From: Hibiscus mutabilis
Taxonomy: Eukaryota > Streptophyta > Magnoliopsida > Malvales > Malvaceae
Assembly: GCA_019671005.1 (NCBI GenBank)
Contig: CM033726.1
Coordinates: 682,001-746,000 of the forward strand
Length of the DNA stretch: 64,000 bases
Direction: 5' to 3'
Positions within the stretch are counted from its first letter, which is position 1. The number at the start of each line of letters is the position of its first letter. Below, piece after piece: positions 1 through 11,067 of the stretch. The position numbers were made by a program, and so were the translations under genes. The notes beneath the pieces are model-generated. The model made no database searches. It was not told the DNA's origin and was given only the letters and a program-made list of their open reading frames with translations.

Positions 1-132
1 GTTCTTGTTGGATTAAAATCCGAAGGGAATGTTTCCGGTTATCATGCGGATAATATTGCGGTGGCTGTGATTGACAATGAAGAGAAGGGGAAGGAGATTG
101 GACAAACAATGGTGGAAGCTTTATTTTCATGA
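1..132 (+). pseudogene. Homoserine kinase 3' remnant with internal deletion (HSK-like)
   Basis: Frame 1 is open from the window edge to a TGA at 130-132, giving 43 residues. The first part matches the middle of plant homoserine kinase (the GLKSEGNVSGYHADNIA stretch, which in the enzyme is followed by PAIMGG). The second part matches the C-terminal region that normally follows the GAGPTA motif (VAVIDNEEKGKEIG, then MVEA). About 130 residues that should separate these blocks are absent, and the protein stops soon after MVEA, well short of the usual C-terminus. Homoserine kinase is a GHMP-family plastid enzyme that phosphorylates homoserine on the way to threonine and methionine. Without the C-terminal GHMP motif the product could not be a normal enzyme. 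The 5' part lies outside the window. Identification is from memory of the family, so a small unrelated exon remains possible. Confidence 0.6.
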
Positions 133-233
133 ATATTCGAATGCCTATACCATGAATAAATGCTTCATTTTCATGGCATATACAATACTTGGAAAAGGAA
201 TATGAAGGCAGATCAAGACTTCAACTCACCAAC

Positions 234-3227
234 TCAGTTGTTCTTAACCTGCTTTGAACCAACAACAAAGAATTCCGTGATGACTTCGAGCGGCATGCCT
301 TTGGTTTCTGGAACTTTTAAGAAGACAAACACCCACGCCACAATACAAACCGTTGCATACATGGCAAAGACACCGGTGAGACCTACGGTTCTGAGCAACA
401 CCGGTAGTGAATACGCGACGATTATGGAAGATATCCAGTATACAAGGGAGCATATGGCAATGCAGATGCCTCGAACCCGCGTTGGGAAGATCTCGGCACA
501 GAGAATGCCGGGTACAGGCCCAAGCCCCATGACATAGAAACAGCAGGAGAGCACGACGCTAGAGGTTGAGATCGCTGCATGCAGGACGCTCCCCATTCCC
601 ACGACTCCTCCGAAGACCAACATGAGAAGACTTAATGCCAGGACCGGGACTGTGAGGAGTAGTAAAAACCTGCAGAAAGTGGAAGCAAGCATATTTGTGT
701 ATGTGTATGTATTTAACCAGATTATTAGCTCGACTGTTGCAGTAAAACCCGAACAGCTTTTGGTATTTCTCGGTTCTTTTTCACTATTTTATGGACCAAC
801 TTTCTGCATATTTGAGACTAACTGCAATTATGCCAAAAGAAAAGTGTACAGATATCTTGTGTTCTGAATTTCTTGTGGCATAAGATATCTATTGTTTTAA
901 GGTAAGGCTTGTTATCATTCCAACGAAACTCGAAAAGAAAAATGAAAATGAATACATTTACCTTCTACCAGCAACGTCAACAAATCGCATGACAACTGTT
1001 ATACTAGGAAGCATCAACAAGGCTGTAATCAAGCTGACAAGCAGCGAAGCAGAATATGAACTCATTCCAATTTTTGAACCAAGAATCCCAACTCCTGCCA
1101 GATCAAGAATTAGAGGAATGTAGTACAGAATGCTGCTCAAACCGGAGAACTGCATTTTAAAAAGAGAAAGAGGATTTTCAATAAGGAAATGATTTTAAGA
1201 TGAGAAACAAGAAGACAATAGAGAATACTTGATATTTCTGCATGTACAAGTTAGAACAATATGGCTAGGTTCTCCACATTACCTGCTGAAGCATTTCAAT
1301 TCCCACACCTACTACTAAAGCATGCTTGACTCCTGGTTCAAAAAGATCATTCCAAATTGATCCCTGTGCAGTTTCAGCTGAATGAACCAGGGCTGGTCCG
1401 ACCGGATGGTTCTTCATAAGATCCCGGGAAGAAAGAGCTGACTGACTCACCAAAGCAGCAGCTTGGACATCTCCAAGGACATCAGCACCAGTCTGAGACA
1501 TTACAGACCTCTGCCTAAATCCGGTTGTGCTCCCTTCGTGCATGTAAATTCTTTGACATGACGTTTCCTTTCTTCCATCTCGGCCTTCTCTCTCAGACCA
1601 TTTCCATGCTAGCTGCCAACCACCACCAATCCCCGTGCTACTCATCGATTCCCCAACATTTGCAGGCATTAGACTCTGATTTCTCATGCTTGCAACGCTT
1701 TCCTGGGCAACTGGAGCAATGTCCTTATCCACACTGGTCTGCTGTGAGATCAAAGGAGTCCGCACATTGTCATCAGAGTCATCAGATTGCTCGTCGTCAC
1801 TCTCTCTCATAACACTCTCCTCATCCGACTCCTCGTTTCTAACTTGTTGATTTACCACCGGTTGACTTACCAAACCAGACATGCTGCTAACAAATGGAAA
1901 AAGTGTACTTCGGTGCACGCTTCCTACTTCAGAATACTTCTCATGGACACTTCCAAAGAGGGTGACAAGAGGATCCACATACGAAAGAGGAGTCTGAGCT
2001 ATGCTTGCTTGCTGAGACACAAGACCGGGTCTGAAACTTTTCTGTACGCTTGCTTGGTGAGACACAACACCAAATCCGAAACTTTTTTGTCCAGCAGGGA
2101 CAGGTCTGGCCGTCCAGGAAAGACCTTCTTCAGTCCCATATAACTTGATTCTATCTTTTTCAGCAGATATATCAGGAAGTCTAGAATCCCGATTGATGGG
2201 GCTAATGATGTACTCCTCTATTGAGGTTTCACCTCCAACACCAAGCCCCTCAACTAGCAAAGCCATCTCACCTGTTCATCTAAACAATATCAGTACCATC
2301 CACAACACGTGTCATTATTCATCATAAGCCCATGGTGGGCAAAGACTAATAGCCTTTGAGATGCACACATGAACTCATCAACAAAAACAAAAACTTAGAA
2401 GTTTGACTGGAGTTGAACTAACCCGAAACATCTTCCCTGCCACGTATCATCTGCAAAGCTTTCTTTGCCTCACTCATTCGACCTTTGCTTACGAGCCATC
2501 TTGGGGATTCAGGCATGTAGAAAACAGTTAACAAAAAATATACGAGGGAGGGAACAGAAAGAATCCCAAGCATCAATCTCCAATCCGGTGATGCTGAAAA
2601 CGACATTCCAAAAACCATGCAATATGAAAGAAACATTCCAACGGTACCACTAAACAGCGGAAGGGTATTCAACAATCCCCTTATTTCTGGCGGTGCAGTC
2701 TCAGATATATAAATAGGGACCAAAGTTACGGCCAAACCGAGTCCTATTCCATCCAATAGTCTAGCCATAAGTAGTATGCTAACGTTGGGAGACCATAACA
2801 TTATGATACTGCTAGAGAAATAAAGGACGGACGAAATGATTAACAAGGAACGTCGGCCTAGCCAGTCTGCCAAGCTTCCCGAGCACATAGTAACACAGGT
2901 GGCTCCAATAAGAGACATCGCTACAATCAGGCCTTCTAGAGTCGGTTGACTCTCCAATTTAAACTCTTTCTTTATGTACATATTAGCACCTATAGCATGA
3001 ACACGAAGAGGCTAACTAATTAAATGAATCACAACATCCTTTGCCATAGATCTTTGGCATATATGAAAGTGATCATTTTTTGTTCAAAGACTGAAATTTA
3101 CATACATATACATATACATATACATATACATGGAGAGTGGTAAATTACCAGCAATGGTAGCACTATCCCATCCTTGCAATAAGTTGCCAATAGATGCAGT
3201 AAGAGCTACAAGCACAGCTCCAATCAT
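234..3227 (-). CDS. TMT2: Tonoplast monosaccharide transporter (MSSP/TMT2-like)
   Basis: Five coding exons on the minus strand, 3227-3149, 2989-2423, 2271-1283, 1149-962 and 669-234, join in phase to 752 residues, close to the 730-740 of plant TMTs. Introns are GT-AG. The start MIGAVLVALTASIGN is the typical TMT N-terminus. Sugar-porter motifs seen are GSLADWLGRR, PESPRWLV, a second-half R-rich loop ending VDVAGRR, and PETKG near the C-terminus. The two six-helix halves are separated by an acidic Ser-rich cytosolic loop (about residues 216-528), the TMT hallmark. TMTs load glucose and fructose into the vacuole in exchange for protons. A 5'UTR intron is likely at 3550-3272 (AG/GTTAAT donor, TTTTCAG acceptor). 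The second half is rather diverged (FSGLSSILYYIP where FSGINGVLYYTP is usual), so substrate preference may differ. No break was found. Confidence 0.93.
2000..2089 (-). repeat. 45-bp in-frame duplication in the TMT cytosolic loop
   Basis: Two adjacent 15-residue units in the central loop of the transporter read QKSFGFGVVSHQASV and QKSFRPGLVSQQASI. The DNA is also visibly duplicated. The duplication keeps frame and sits in the loop, where TMTs vary and are phosphorylated. Confidence 0.75.
3101..3131. repeat. (ATACAT)n microsatellite in TMT intron 1
   Basis: About five tandem CATATA-type hexamers lie just inside the first coding intron of the transporter gene, close to the donor site at 3148. 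Confidence 0.85.
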
Positions 3228-4018
3228 TTTCACAGAGCAAAATTTCCAATCCTCTCAATAGTGAATTAACCCTGAAAATAAAACAAAACAATCCGCATAA
3301 TGAAAACAAAAACCAACATAGAAACAAACAAAATGCACAAAAACCAAAGGTAATAAAAAAAAAACCCAAATGTCCAGATCCAATGTGAAACAAAACAAGA
3401 GGTTAATTTTCACTAGGAAAACAAAGGCAGATGTGGAATCAAAAAAGATTAAAAAAATGGCCATATTACAAATCTCCCTTTAATGAGAATTTGATATAAA
3501 CAAATATATTTCAAATAGAGAAACCAGGGAAGGAGGTGACCGGCATTAACCTTTTTGCAAGCATTCACGTATTGGAATGCAGAAATCGATCGCTCTGTAA
3601 AGGGAAAATGTGTAGCGTTCCACTCTCTGCCCTTTTGGTCTCATAAAAGTGGCGATAAAACAGGAATACCCGTCATCCAAAAATGCAAAATTAGCTGTCG
3701 GGTCCTCTCAAGTTTGCTGCTTTGTTCGTAGAGAATCGTGGGTATGATTGCATGGCTCCAAAAACCGCCATTAATGATCATTGTAGATCCGAATCACCTG
3801 GGTATTTTGTACCACGTATCAGAATTCAGATATTTTTCACCTATAAACTCTGCGTTCAGGTCCCATTCCTTGAATGTACAATCTTGATATATTTTGTGAT
3901 AATTTTATTTTTTTATTACTGAAATTTATCTAAATGATAAATTTATTCAAATATATTTTCAGTTTGAGATATGTATTTTTATTTTAAAAAATGTTTTGTT
4001 TATTGAGCTATATAGTAA

Positions 4019-4235
4019 AGGAAAAAACTTTGATACACATGCCTTTTAGTTTTAAGGGTTAAGGTTTTAGTTTAGAGTTTAAAGTTTAGGGGTTTAGGTT
4101 GTAGGGTTTAGAATTTAGGGTATAAGGTTTAAGGTTTAGGGTTTAGTTTTTTAGAGTTAGGGTTAGGAATTTAGGATTTGAGTTTTTATAGTGTAAATAC
4201 ACAAGCTTGTGTAAAATTAGTTTTACTAGTTTTAC
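4019..4235 (+). mobile_element. Telomere-like MITE, copy 1
   Basis: Begins GGAAAAAACTTTGATACACA, passes through degenerate TTTAGGG/TTAGGG heptamers (4050-4175) and ends in a TGTAAATACACAAGCTTGTG block followed by TAAAATTAGTTTTAC. The same order of parts recurs at 25020-25222 (reversed) and 59372-59565. The right terminal inverted repeat looks diverged or lost. Confidence 0.6.
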
Positions 4236-4394
4236 CCTATAGTAAATCTATTTTATTAATATTTAATTGGTTGAAATCTTCATCTTTATGAAATATGATC
4301 TATAAATTATCTAAAAATATATTTATTATTTATTGTTTAAATTTTATAAATTGTAATACATTAGTTATTTATAAATTATAAATAGTAGACTGGC

Positions 4395-4990
4395 AAACTT
4401 GACTTGAGACCCGAGACTCGAACCGATTTACTCAACCCGAGACTCGATATGGACCCGAACATGATGGTCTAAACTTGACCCGAATTCGAACCAAAATTGA
4501 ACTGAACCAAAATTGAACCGAATTTAGTTAAATCGAAATCAACCCGAATCAAGATTAAATGAAACTGAAAGCAACCAAAATCGAAAATCAACCTAAACCG
4601 AAAGAAACCCGAACCAAAAATCAACCAAACCGAAAGCAACTCGAATTTTATTTCCTCAAATATGTATTATGTTACTAATTAACAACTACCTTTAGTAATG
4701 GTTTAATACCATTTTTTCTCTTTTAAAAGATTATCTTCATATATTGACTCAAATTGTAAGCCGACCGATACAATATTGACCCGACCCGAAAAGTAACCGA
4801 TTCAATATAGACCAAACTCGAAAAGTCAATCGATCCAATATAGACCTGATCCGAAAAGTCAATTGATCTGATATGACCCGACCCAAAAATCAACTGATCC
4901 GATATTAGCCCGATCCGATACCCGGCCCGATCCGAAATAATATAGACCCGAAATAATTCCAAATCAAACCCGACCCGAACCCGATCTGAA
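4395..4990. repeat. Degenerate ACCCGA/CCGATC-rich low-complexity repeat
   Basis: Dozens of loosely spaced ACCCGA, AACCCGAA, CGATCC and GACCCGA units occupy about 600 bp. Spacing is irregular, so this is not a clean satellite. An open frame at 4723-4962 on the minus strand is a by-product of the repeat. Confidence 0.7.
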
Positions 4991-5479
4991 CAACCTGATT
5001 GCCACCTAGGTCAATTTAAAAAATGTTTAAATAATAGATAATTATAGTTTAAAGTTTTTGATAGATTAATTTAGTAGAAATAGGATAAATTAAAAACGTG
5101 ATACATTGTCTTAAATAATGAATAATCAATGTAAATGGCTATTGTAAATTATTTTTTTAAAATCTTTAAGCAAAATTATTTATGTCAAAACTTTCCGACA
5201 TATTTTGTAAATTTAAAACATAATGTCTTATTAACATGATTAGTAAAAATAGATAAATATTGGCATTTGAAAAATTGGAAGTTCAAATGGTAATTTTTAA
5301 AGAAAATGAAACTAATTTCCACATGACCATATGTTCCTGCCTTATTACTGATATTATATTAGATAATAAATTTAGAATATTTTTTACTATAAAAATGTAA
5401 TGAGATAATATATAGATTTATATATTAGTAATGCATTAAAAATATTTTAATATCTATTAAAAGGAAAATCTTTCATATA

Positions 5480-5690
5480 TATTGTGTAGTCTTTAGACTA
5501 CAATATTTTTTTTGTTTAAGGGTTAGGGGTTTAGTTTAGGGCTTAGAAAGTTTAGTTCGTGAGGTTTAACATTTATGATTTATTGTTAGAATATTCGGTT
5601 AGGGTTAGAGAGTTATATTTTATTTTTTTAAAGGTAATGTGTAACGATTTAAAAAATTACACAACATGTATCAAAAAGTTACTTTTATTA
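5480..5690 (+). mobile_element. Diverged relative of the telomere-like MITE
   Basis: Telomere-like GGGTTAGGGG and GGTTAGGGTTAG stretches are flanked on the right by TTACACAACATGTATCAAAA, which is the reverse complement of a TTTTGATACATGTTGTGTAA end and resembles the TTTGATACACA end of the better copies. The left end is poorly preserved. Confidence 0.4.
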
Positions 5691-5790
5691 GAATCCAACA
5701 AGCGGTTCCAATGAAGAAGAAAATGTTAATCCTAAAAAATCCGGGTTCGAACACTTGTATGTGCAAGATGTATATACTTTGTCAAATGAC
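5690..5790 (+). mobile_element. tRNA-derived SINE fragment (family C)
   Basis: Contains an A-box-like AAGCGGTTCCAATGA and a B-box-like GGGTTCGAACAC about 45 bp apart, followed by a TGTGCAAGATGT-type body. A related copy is at 38035-38165. It is not a functional tRNA because no cloverleaf can be drawn. Confidence 0.45.
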
Positions 5791-6300
5791 TAAGAAAAAA
5801 TATGAACATGATTTAATTAACCTTGTTTCATGTCACTGGTAGAAGGAAACGAGGATTAGAGGTGACATGTGCCTAGAATTTTAAAAAATTAAAATTTGAT
5901 CCTTAACATTTTCAAAAAAAAAAAATTAAACCTCAAAAATTTTAAAAATCCGGATCAAACTTCAAAAAAAATATTTTTAATTAGATCTCCCCATAATTTT
6001 TAAAATTCTCATTAAGCTTCTCAAAATTATTAAAATAATTAGTTTGGACACACTTAAAAAAACAAATAAATTAAATCCTTCATTTTTTTTGAAAATCTTT
6101 AACTTTCTAAATTAAAAAATAAGTTGACCTAATTACATTCACCAAATTCTGCCACAGCTTAAGACAACCGATTGACTACAAATTTGGTGTTTATGAACAC
6201 TCAAGAGAGGATTTTCTGCAATGTAATAGTCCATCAAAACAGGCGTTGAATGACATGTTCACACTTTAATTATGGGTTTGAACACATGGGATGGGACTTT

Positions 6301-6325
6301 CAATAATAATAATAATAATAATAAT
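6301..6325. repeat. (AAT)n microsatellite
   Basis: Eight near-perfect AAT units lie next to the tail end of a SINE copy at 6335-6505, where such tails often seed simple repeats. Confidence 0.9.
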
Positions 6326-6334
6326 TTTGGTTTA

Positions 6335-6505
6335 TTCGATGGTATTCGATTCATTAGTTGATTAATCTGAATCAGATTCTGTAGATGTCCAATACAGGGT
6401 AACTCTCACAAATCAAATTTCTCTATTTACAACACCGATATTTAAACTTCTGATATTGTTTAAGGAGTCTAACGTCTCATTTCTTCAAACCAACTGATTG
6501 TTGAT
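6335..6505 (-). mobile_element. SINE family A, reverse copy
   Basis: On the minus strand it reads from CAATCAGTTGGTTTGAAG (A-box region) through GAAGTTTAAAT (B-box region) to the shared tail GATTAATCAACTAATGAATC. The same body and tail occur at 8115-8300, 23345-23525, 41530-41715 and 41895-42075. Confidence 0.6.
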
Positions 6506-6744
6506 AATAATATTATATATTTTTTGTTGGTCCATAATTTATGTTTGACCAACTAAGCATATGATTGTCACATTGAACAAATAAAATAGGGTATGGAAAA
6601 TGCATTGGCTTTTAGTTATATCGCTTGGGAAAAAAAACAAATTGGCAACCACTTGGGGGAAATGAACAATACAAAACAAAACAAAACTATATTTTCTATT
6701 AATTAATTATACTACATGTCCTCAGATTATGATTTTTATTATAA

Positions 6745-7195
6745 ATTAATTTTTAATTTTTTTAACGTTCTAATTTTATTATTAAATTATGACTTTCATT
6801 CTAAATCGGTCTTTAAACTTTTAAATATTTAATTTTCATATTTAAACTATGACTTTCATTCTAAATTGATTTCGAATTTTTAAATATTCTAATTTCATCG
6901 TTGAATTATCAATATATGTTTAATCATATCATATGTTAATAAAACTAATATAAAAATTATTAATTGACAAGTAAACATTGTTGTGTATTATGTAATAATA
7001 TGATGTAACACAAACGATCATTTGAGAATGAAATTGTAATGTTCAAGAATTTAGAGACCGATTTAGAATGAGGTTTATAGTTTGGGGATGAAACTGAAAT
7101 ATTCAAAAATTTATGAACCCGTTGAGAATAGCAGTCATATTTTGGAGATGAAATTAAAATATTCAAATGTTTAATTTGAGTACGAATAACACAAT
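6745..7195. repeat. Inverted repeat whose arms are about 60-bp tandem arrays
   Basis: The left arm carries units resembling ATGACTTTCATTCTAAATCG followed by TTTAAACTTTTAAATATT. The right arm carries the reverse complement of the same units (AGACCGATTTAGAATGAGG and AATATTCAAAAATTTA). Each arm has about three units, which accounts for the misleading minus-strand open frame at 6960-7358. Confidence 0.6.
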
Positions 7196-8114
7196 TAACT
7201 TTTTTTATGAAATAAAAGTCTATAAACTTGGTTTTATATATTAAATTTGACCCTAAAATAAAACAAATAATCATTGTAACTTTTGTTTTATGAGATTGAA
7301 CGAGAGATGGAAGCAATGATGGAAAGTGATGGAGATTAACAAGGTCATGATACTGCAAAAATTTAAAATTTCAGAATTTTGTCTCTTAAAAATAAATTAT
7401 AATTAAGTTTATTTTTTAAAAAATATTTTAAATTAAACATCTTCTTATATTAAGCCTCTTAAAATTATTAAAAAATTTAGTTGATACCAAATCATTTAAA
7501 AAATATAAATTAAACCCTTATTTTTTTTTTATAAATTTTAGCTTAAGCATCTAAAATTTTTAAAATTTTGAAATTGACCACTAAACTCTTTCGTCAAGTT
7601 TCACTACCGGATAAAGAGAGATCCTAATTCTTATGTAAGATAATATGATATGTACATCTCATGGGAGGAGCTACATTTAAAATTGGGGTCAATTGGACCC
7701 ACTTGATTTGTTGGAGTATGAGATTTTTAAGAAATTAATTTGTTGAGGTATGAGATCGTACTTATTATAATGATATGAGAATCTATCATACCTCATGCAG
7801 TCATACTACATTTTAACCCCACTATCAGGGGCAGAACTAACAGGATACTAGGGGCCATGACTCCATTTTTTTGGAAAATTAAATTTCCCCTCCTAAATTT
7901 TAAAAAAATGAATTTAGTCCCTTTAAATTTTTTAAAAGTTTATATTAAACTTTAAAAATTTTAAATATTTTTAATTAAACATCCTATCATTAAAGAAGAG
8001 TAGTAGCCATGTCCTGTGCAAACTAAAACAACCTAACCATTCGTGCAAAATCCTGGTGCAGTTGATACGTTACCATCACGCCAGTTGCTTCCTCGTCGTG
8101 ATGCGATACGCATT

Positions 8115-8300
8115 TATCGGAGTTTAGTAACCAGTATTCAACTCGACTAATTCAGATTAAACATTGCAACGGTTCTTTATAGGACGGCTCTCCTAACTTA
8201 ATTTAATCCATTTCCAACATTATAATTCGGATCTTTGATCTTGTTTAAGAAATTTGATGTCTCATTCTACTAGATCAACTGATTGTTAGTACATATTTAT
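8115..8300 (-). mobile_element. SINE family A, reverse copy
   Basis: The minus strand starts ACAATCAGTTGATCTAGTAG, continues AATGAGACATCAAATTTCTT and ends in the family tail CTGAATTAGTCGAGTTGAAT. This is one of the better-preserved copies. Confidence 0.6.
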
Positions 8301-9004
8301 CAGTTTTGATTTACGAAAGACGAGAATGCAAGTTTTGATTGATTTTTTATATGTATAAATATAGGTACCCGTTCCAACGACGAATCTAAAATTTACTAAC
8401 TACAATTGAATGACTAAATTGTTATTTATTTAAAATATATACATAGATACTTAAACTTATAATTAAATTACTGAATTGTTATTCTATATACTCCTATATA
8501 TTATCATTGTATTCTATCTTTATAGTGTTGTGATATTCTAAGTGGCTGTAATGATTAAGGTTTGTAGTGACACAAATTTGTTGGTTTAATTAATTAAAAA
8601 AGATTTAGAGAATATAAAAATCATTAATTGTTATTAATAAAATTATTAACTAATAATTAAGAAGATAAAAATCATGTTCATGTTCATGTGCACATCTCAT
8701 TTTAATTAATTCCTTTCCACTGTTAGATTCTGTCTAAATTAATGTTCTCAGATCCTATTTATCCAATAAGACAACTTGATAAAATAAGCATCAAATTTAT
8801 TTATTTATTTATTAAAAATATAATTCGGATATTCTTAGCTGCTAAGTTTACTAGGAAAAGCTTTAAAATAAAAAAAAGAAAGAAATTGTTCTACTATTTC
8901 AGTCATTGACTTTATGGGAAGCCTTAGCACATGGAAAAACCTTCTAACTATAGCATACACTTTAAATTAATTATTATGCTTCAAAACCTTATAATCAAGT
9001 TGTT

Positions 9005-9180
9005 TTTCCTTCCAGTTCCCCGTATTTTTGTCTGATCCAGACCGATCCACGTCACATATATAATTTTAGTGAGTAAATTTTTCAGCGAAAATTTGATGCA
9101 TATACAATACCGTAAGCTTGAGACTTAATTAAGCGATACTAAACTGTGTACTACTTGGATCAACCCCGTTGATTTATAAT
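9005..9180 (-). mobile_element. SINE family B, reverse copy
   Basis: The minus strand reads GGGTTGATCCAAGTAGTA (A-box region), then a TATCGCTTAATTAAG segment, a degraded B-box, ACTCACTAAAATTATA and GACGTGGATCGGTCTGGATC. The same architecture is seen at 37140-37312, 55478-58070 and 59640-59812. Confidence 0.6.
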
Positions 9181-10084
9181 CAAGTATATACACAAGAATC
9201 TGATTGATACGCTATTTATATTTTTTATATAAAAGTTTTTTGAATATAAATAATGTATCAATCTGATTCTTCGATCAGAATACATTTAAAAATAAATAGA
9301 AAATTTTAAATATGTCCATACATTGCATTAAATTAGTAAGTCCTTTTTTGAAAAAAAATTATATTTGATACGATATTGATACTTTGATAATTCAATTAAA
9401 ATATCTCTAAATTCATGGACCGATTTAAAATCTAGAGCATTGTTCAAGGGTTGTGGGGTGGAATTAGCCGGTTCAAATAAATATTATATTTATTCTGAGT
9501 TACAACGCAAAAGGTCAACGAGTGAAACAGAAAGGGTAAATTAGTCAAAGTAAAAGTTGGCATGCACGGCTAAACTTCATAGTTCAAACTTCAAAGCTGC
9601 TAGTTTCAAGAATGTAATAAAATTTGACCAAAACGACCTTAGAACACATGTCGTAAACCCACCAACCGTTTTATTCGCGTGAACAACACGTGCAAATCAA
9701 ATGACTGTAACTACAAACTCCAACGCTGTCGTGATTCTCCAACATTTGAGAGAAAAGGACGACCGTCGGTTATTTTACACAAATATTTATTTTAATATTA
9801 TTTACGAATCTAACCTAAAAAACATTAATTCTTAATTTAACATATAATATAATAACTCGTCTTATTGGTGTGACGAGTTTCATTAAAAAATAAAAATTCA
9901 GGCAACTCGCCATATTAATTTTTATTTTTTTAATAGAACTCTCATTATACCAACCAAACGACTTAATTATTGAATTGACTAGACCAATGCTGACTAAATT
10001 GGTAAGATAATATAAAAGTTTATTCAGAGACTGAGCCGGGGGCAACAACCTCTCTCATATACAATATAACTCCGTCCATGGGAT

Positions 10085-10205
10085 TTATTATGGTGACAAC
10101 TTTTTTGATATAACTTTCTTTATTCATAACAATAAGATTCGAACCGTAGACATTATTCAAGAGACGTAACATCTCATCGTGCTAAAGTAGTTGAATAAAC
10201 CAAAA
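10085..10205 (-). mobile_element. SINE family A, 5' part only, reverse copy
   Basis: The minus strand carries GATGAGATGTTACGTCTCTT followed by a B-box-like CGGTTCGAATC. The family tail is missing. It lies about 900 bp upstream of the kinase start. Confidence 0.45.
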
Positions 10206-11067
10206 AATTTTGAAATTTAAAAATTTCAATTAAACTGATTCGATTCAATCGATTGATTTTATTTAACCAACTATTTGCTTAGCTTTATCAGTCAGGTTCC
10301 AACAACCATGCAGTTTTAGTGAATTACGATCAAATTCTAATAAATCAAAATAGAAAGACCAAACCATTAATTTCTTAAAATAAAGGTATGAAATTCATAA
10401 TTAAACCTACCTGCACCGATTGCCGATAATCTCTGGTAATAATAAAAGAAATACTTAGAAAGCCGCTTTTTTTGCTGGAAGAAAAAGGCGAAAGAAAGTT
10501 AGAGGAAAAGGGAGGAAAGTTAGCTGATCAGCACTCAGCAAGCACGATGGTTCTCAGAAACAGTCCGCACCAAAAATAACAAGAAGTTCGGCTTTTAAAC
10601 ATTAAAAAAAACACACCCACCACACAACTGGTTCTAAAGGTTTTGTTTTTATCAGCATCTTCAGCAGCCATTTTCTTCAATCATCTCAAAAGTTTTTTCC
10701 TTTTTTCACTCCAAAACTTGTACTTGATATTTCTCTCACTTTTCTTGTTTTGATTGCTATGTTTGTTTAGATCTTTTGGCAGTTTGATATCTTTTTTTAA
10801 GCTTTAGAGAAGTGTTAGACTTTGTTTACTTCACTTTCCTCTTTTGGTTGATTGCAAATTACTGAAAAGTTTGTGTTTTTTCCTTCTTAATTTTGATTCT
10901 CTAATCTGATATGGGTTTGTTTTGATGTTTAAATTTCTGGGTTTTTCTTGAAAAATTCTGGGGATTATTGAAAGTTTTCATTTTTTTTCCTGTTTTGTTT
11001 CAGTGTTAATTGATAAGATATCATTGGATGAGGAGAATAGTGTTGTGGGGGAATTATTGATTGTTTC

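Larger units (their letters stand above)
3600..10500. other. AT-rich intergenic block with MITEs, SINEs and degenerate repeats
   Basis: No coding region is supported here. The block holds a telomere-like MITE (4019-4235), a CCGAC-rich degenerate repeat (4395-4990), a diverged relative (5480-5690), several SINE copies in both orientations and an inverted array (6745-7195), all listed separately. The rest, including 7200-8100 and 9180-10080, is AT-rich with oligo-A/T tracts typical of decayed elements. The end near 10450-11067 is probably promoter and 5'UTR of the kinase gene. No clear TATA box was found there. Confidence 0.7.

Noticed and set aside
4050..4180. Interstitial telomere repeat marking a chromosome fusion
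   Set aside because: The heptamers are degenerate, only about 130 bp long, and recur inside elements with shared ends elsewhere in the window.
6960..7358. Minus-strand frame of 132 residues with internal repeats
   Set aside because: Produced by the inverted tandem units at 6745-7195. Composition is not protein-like.
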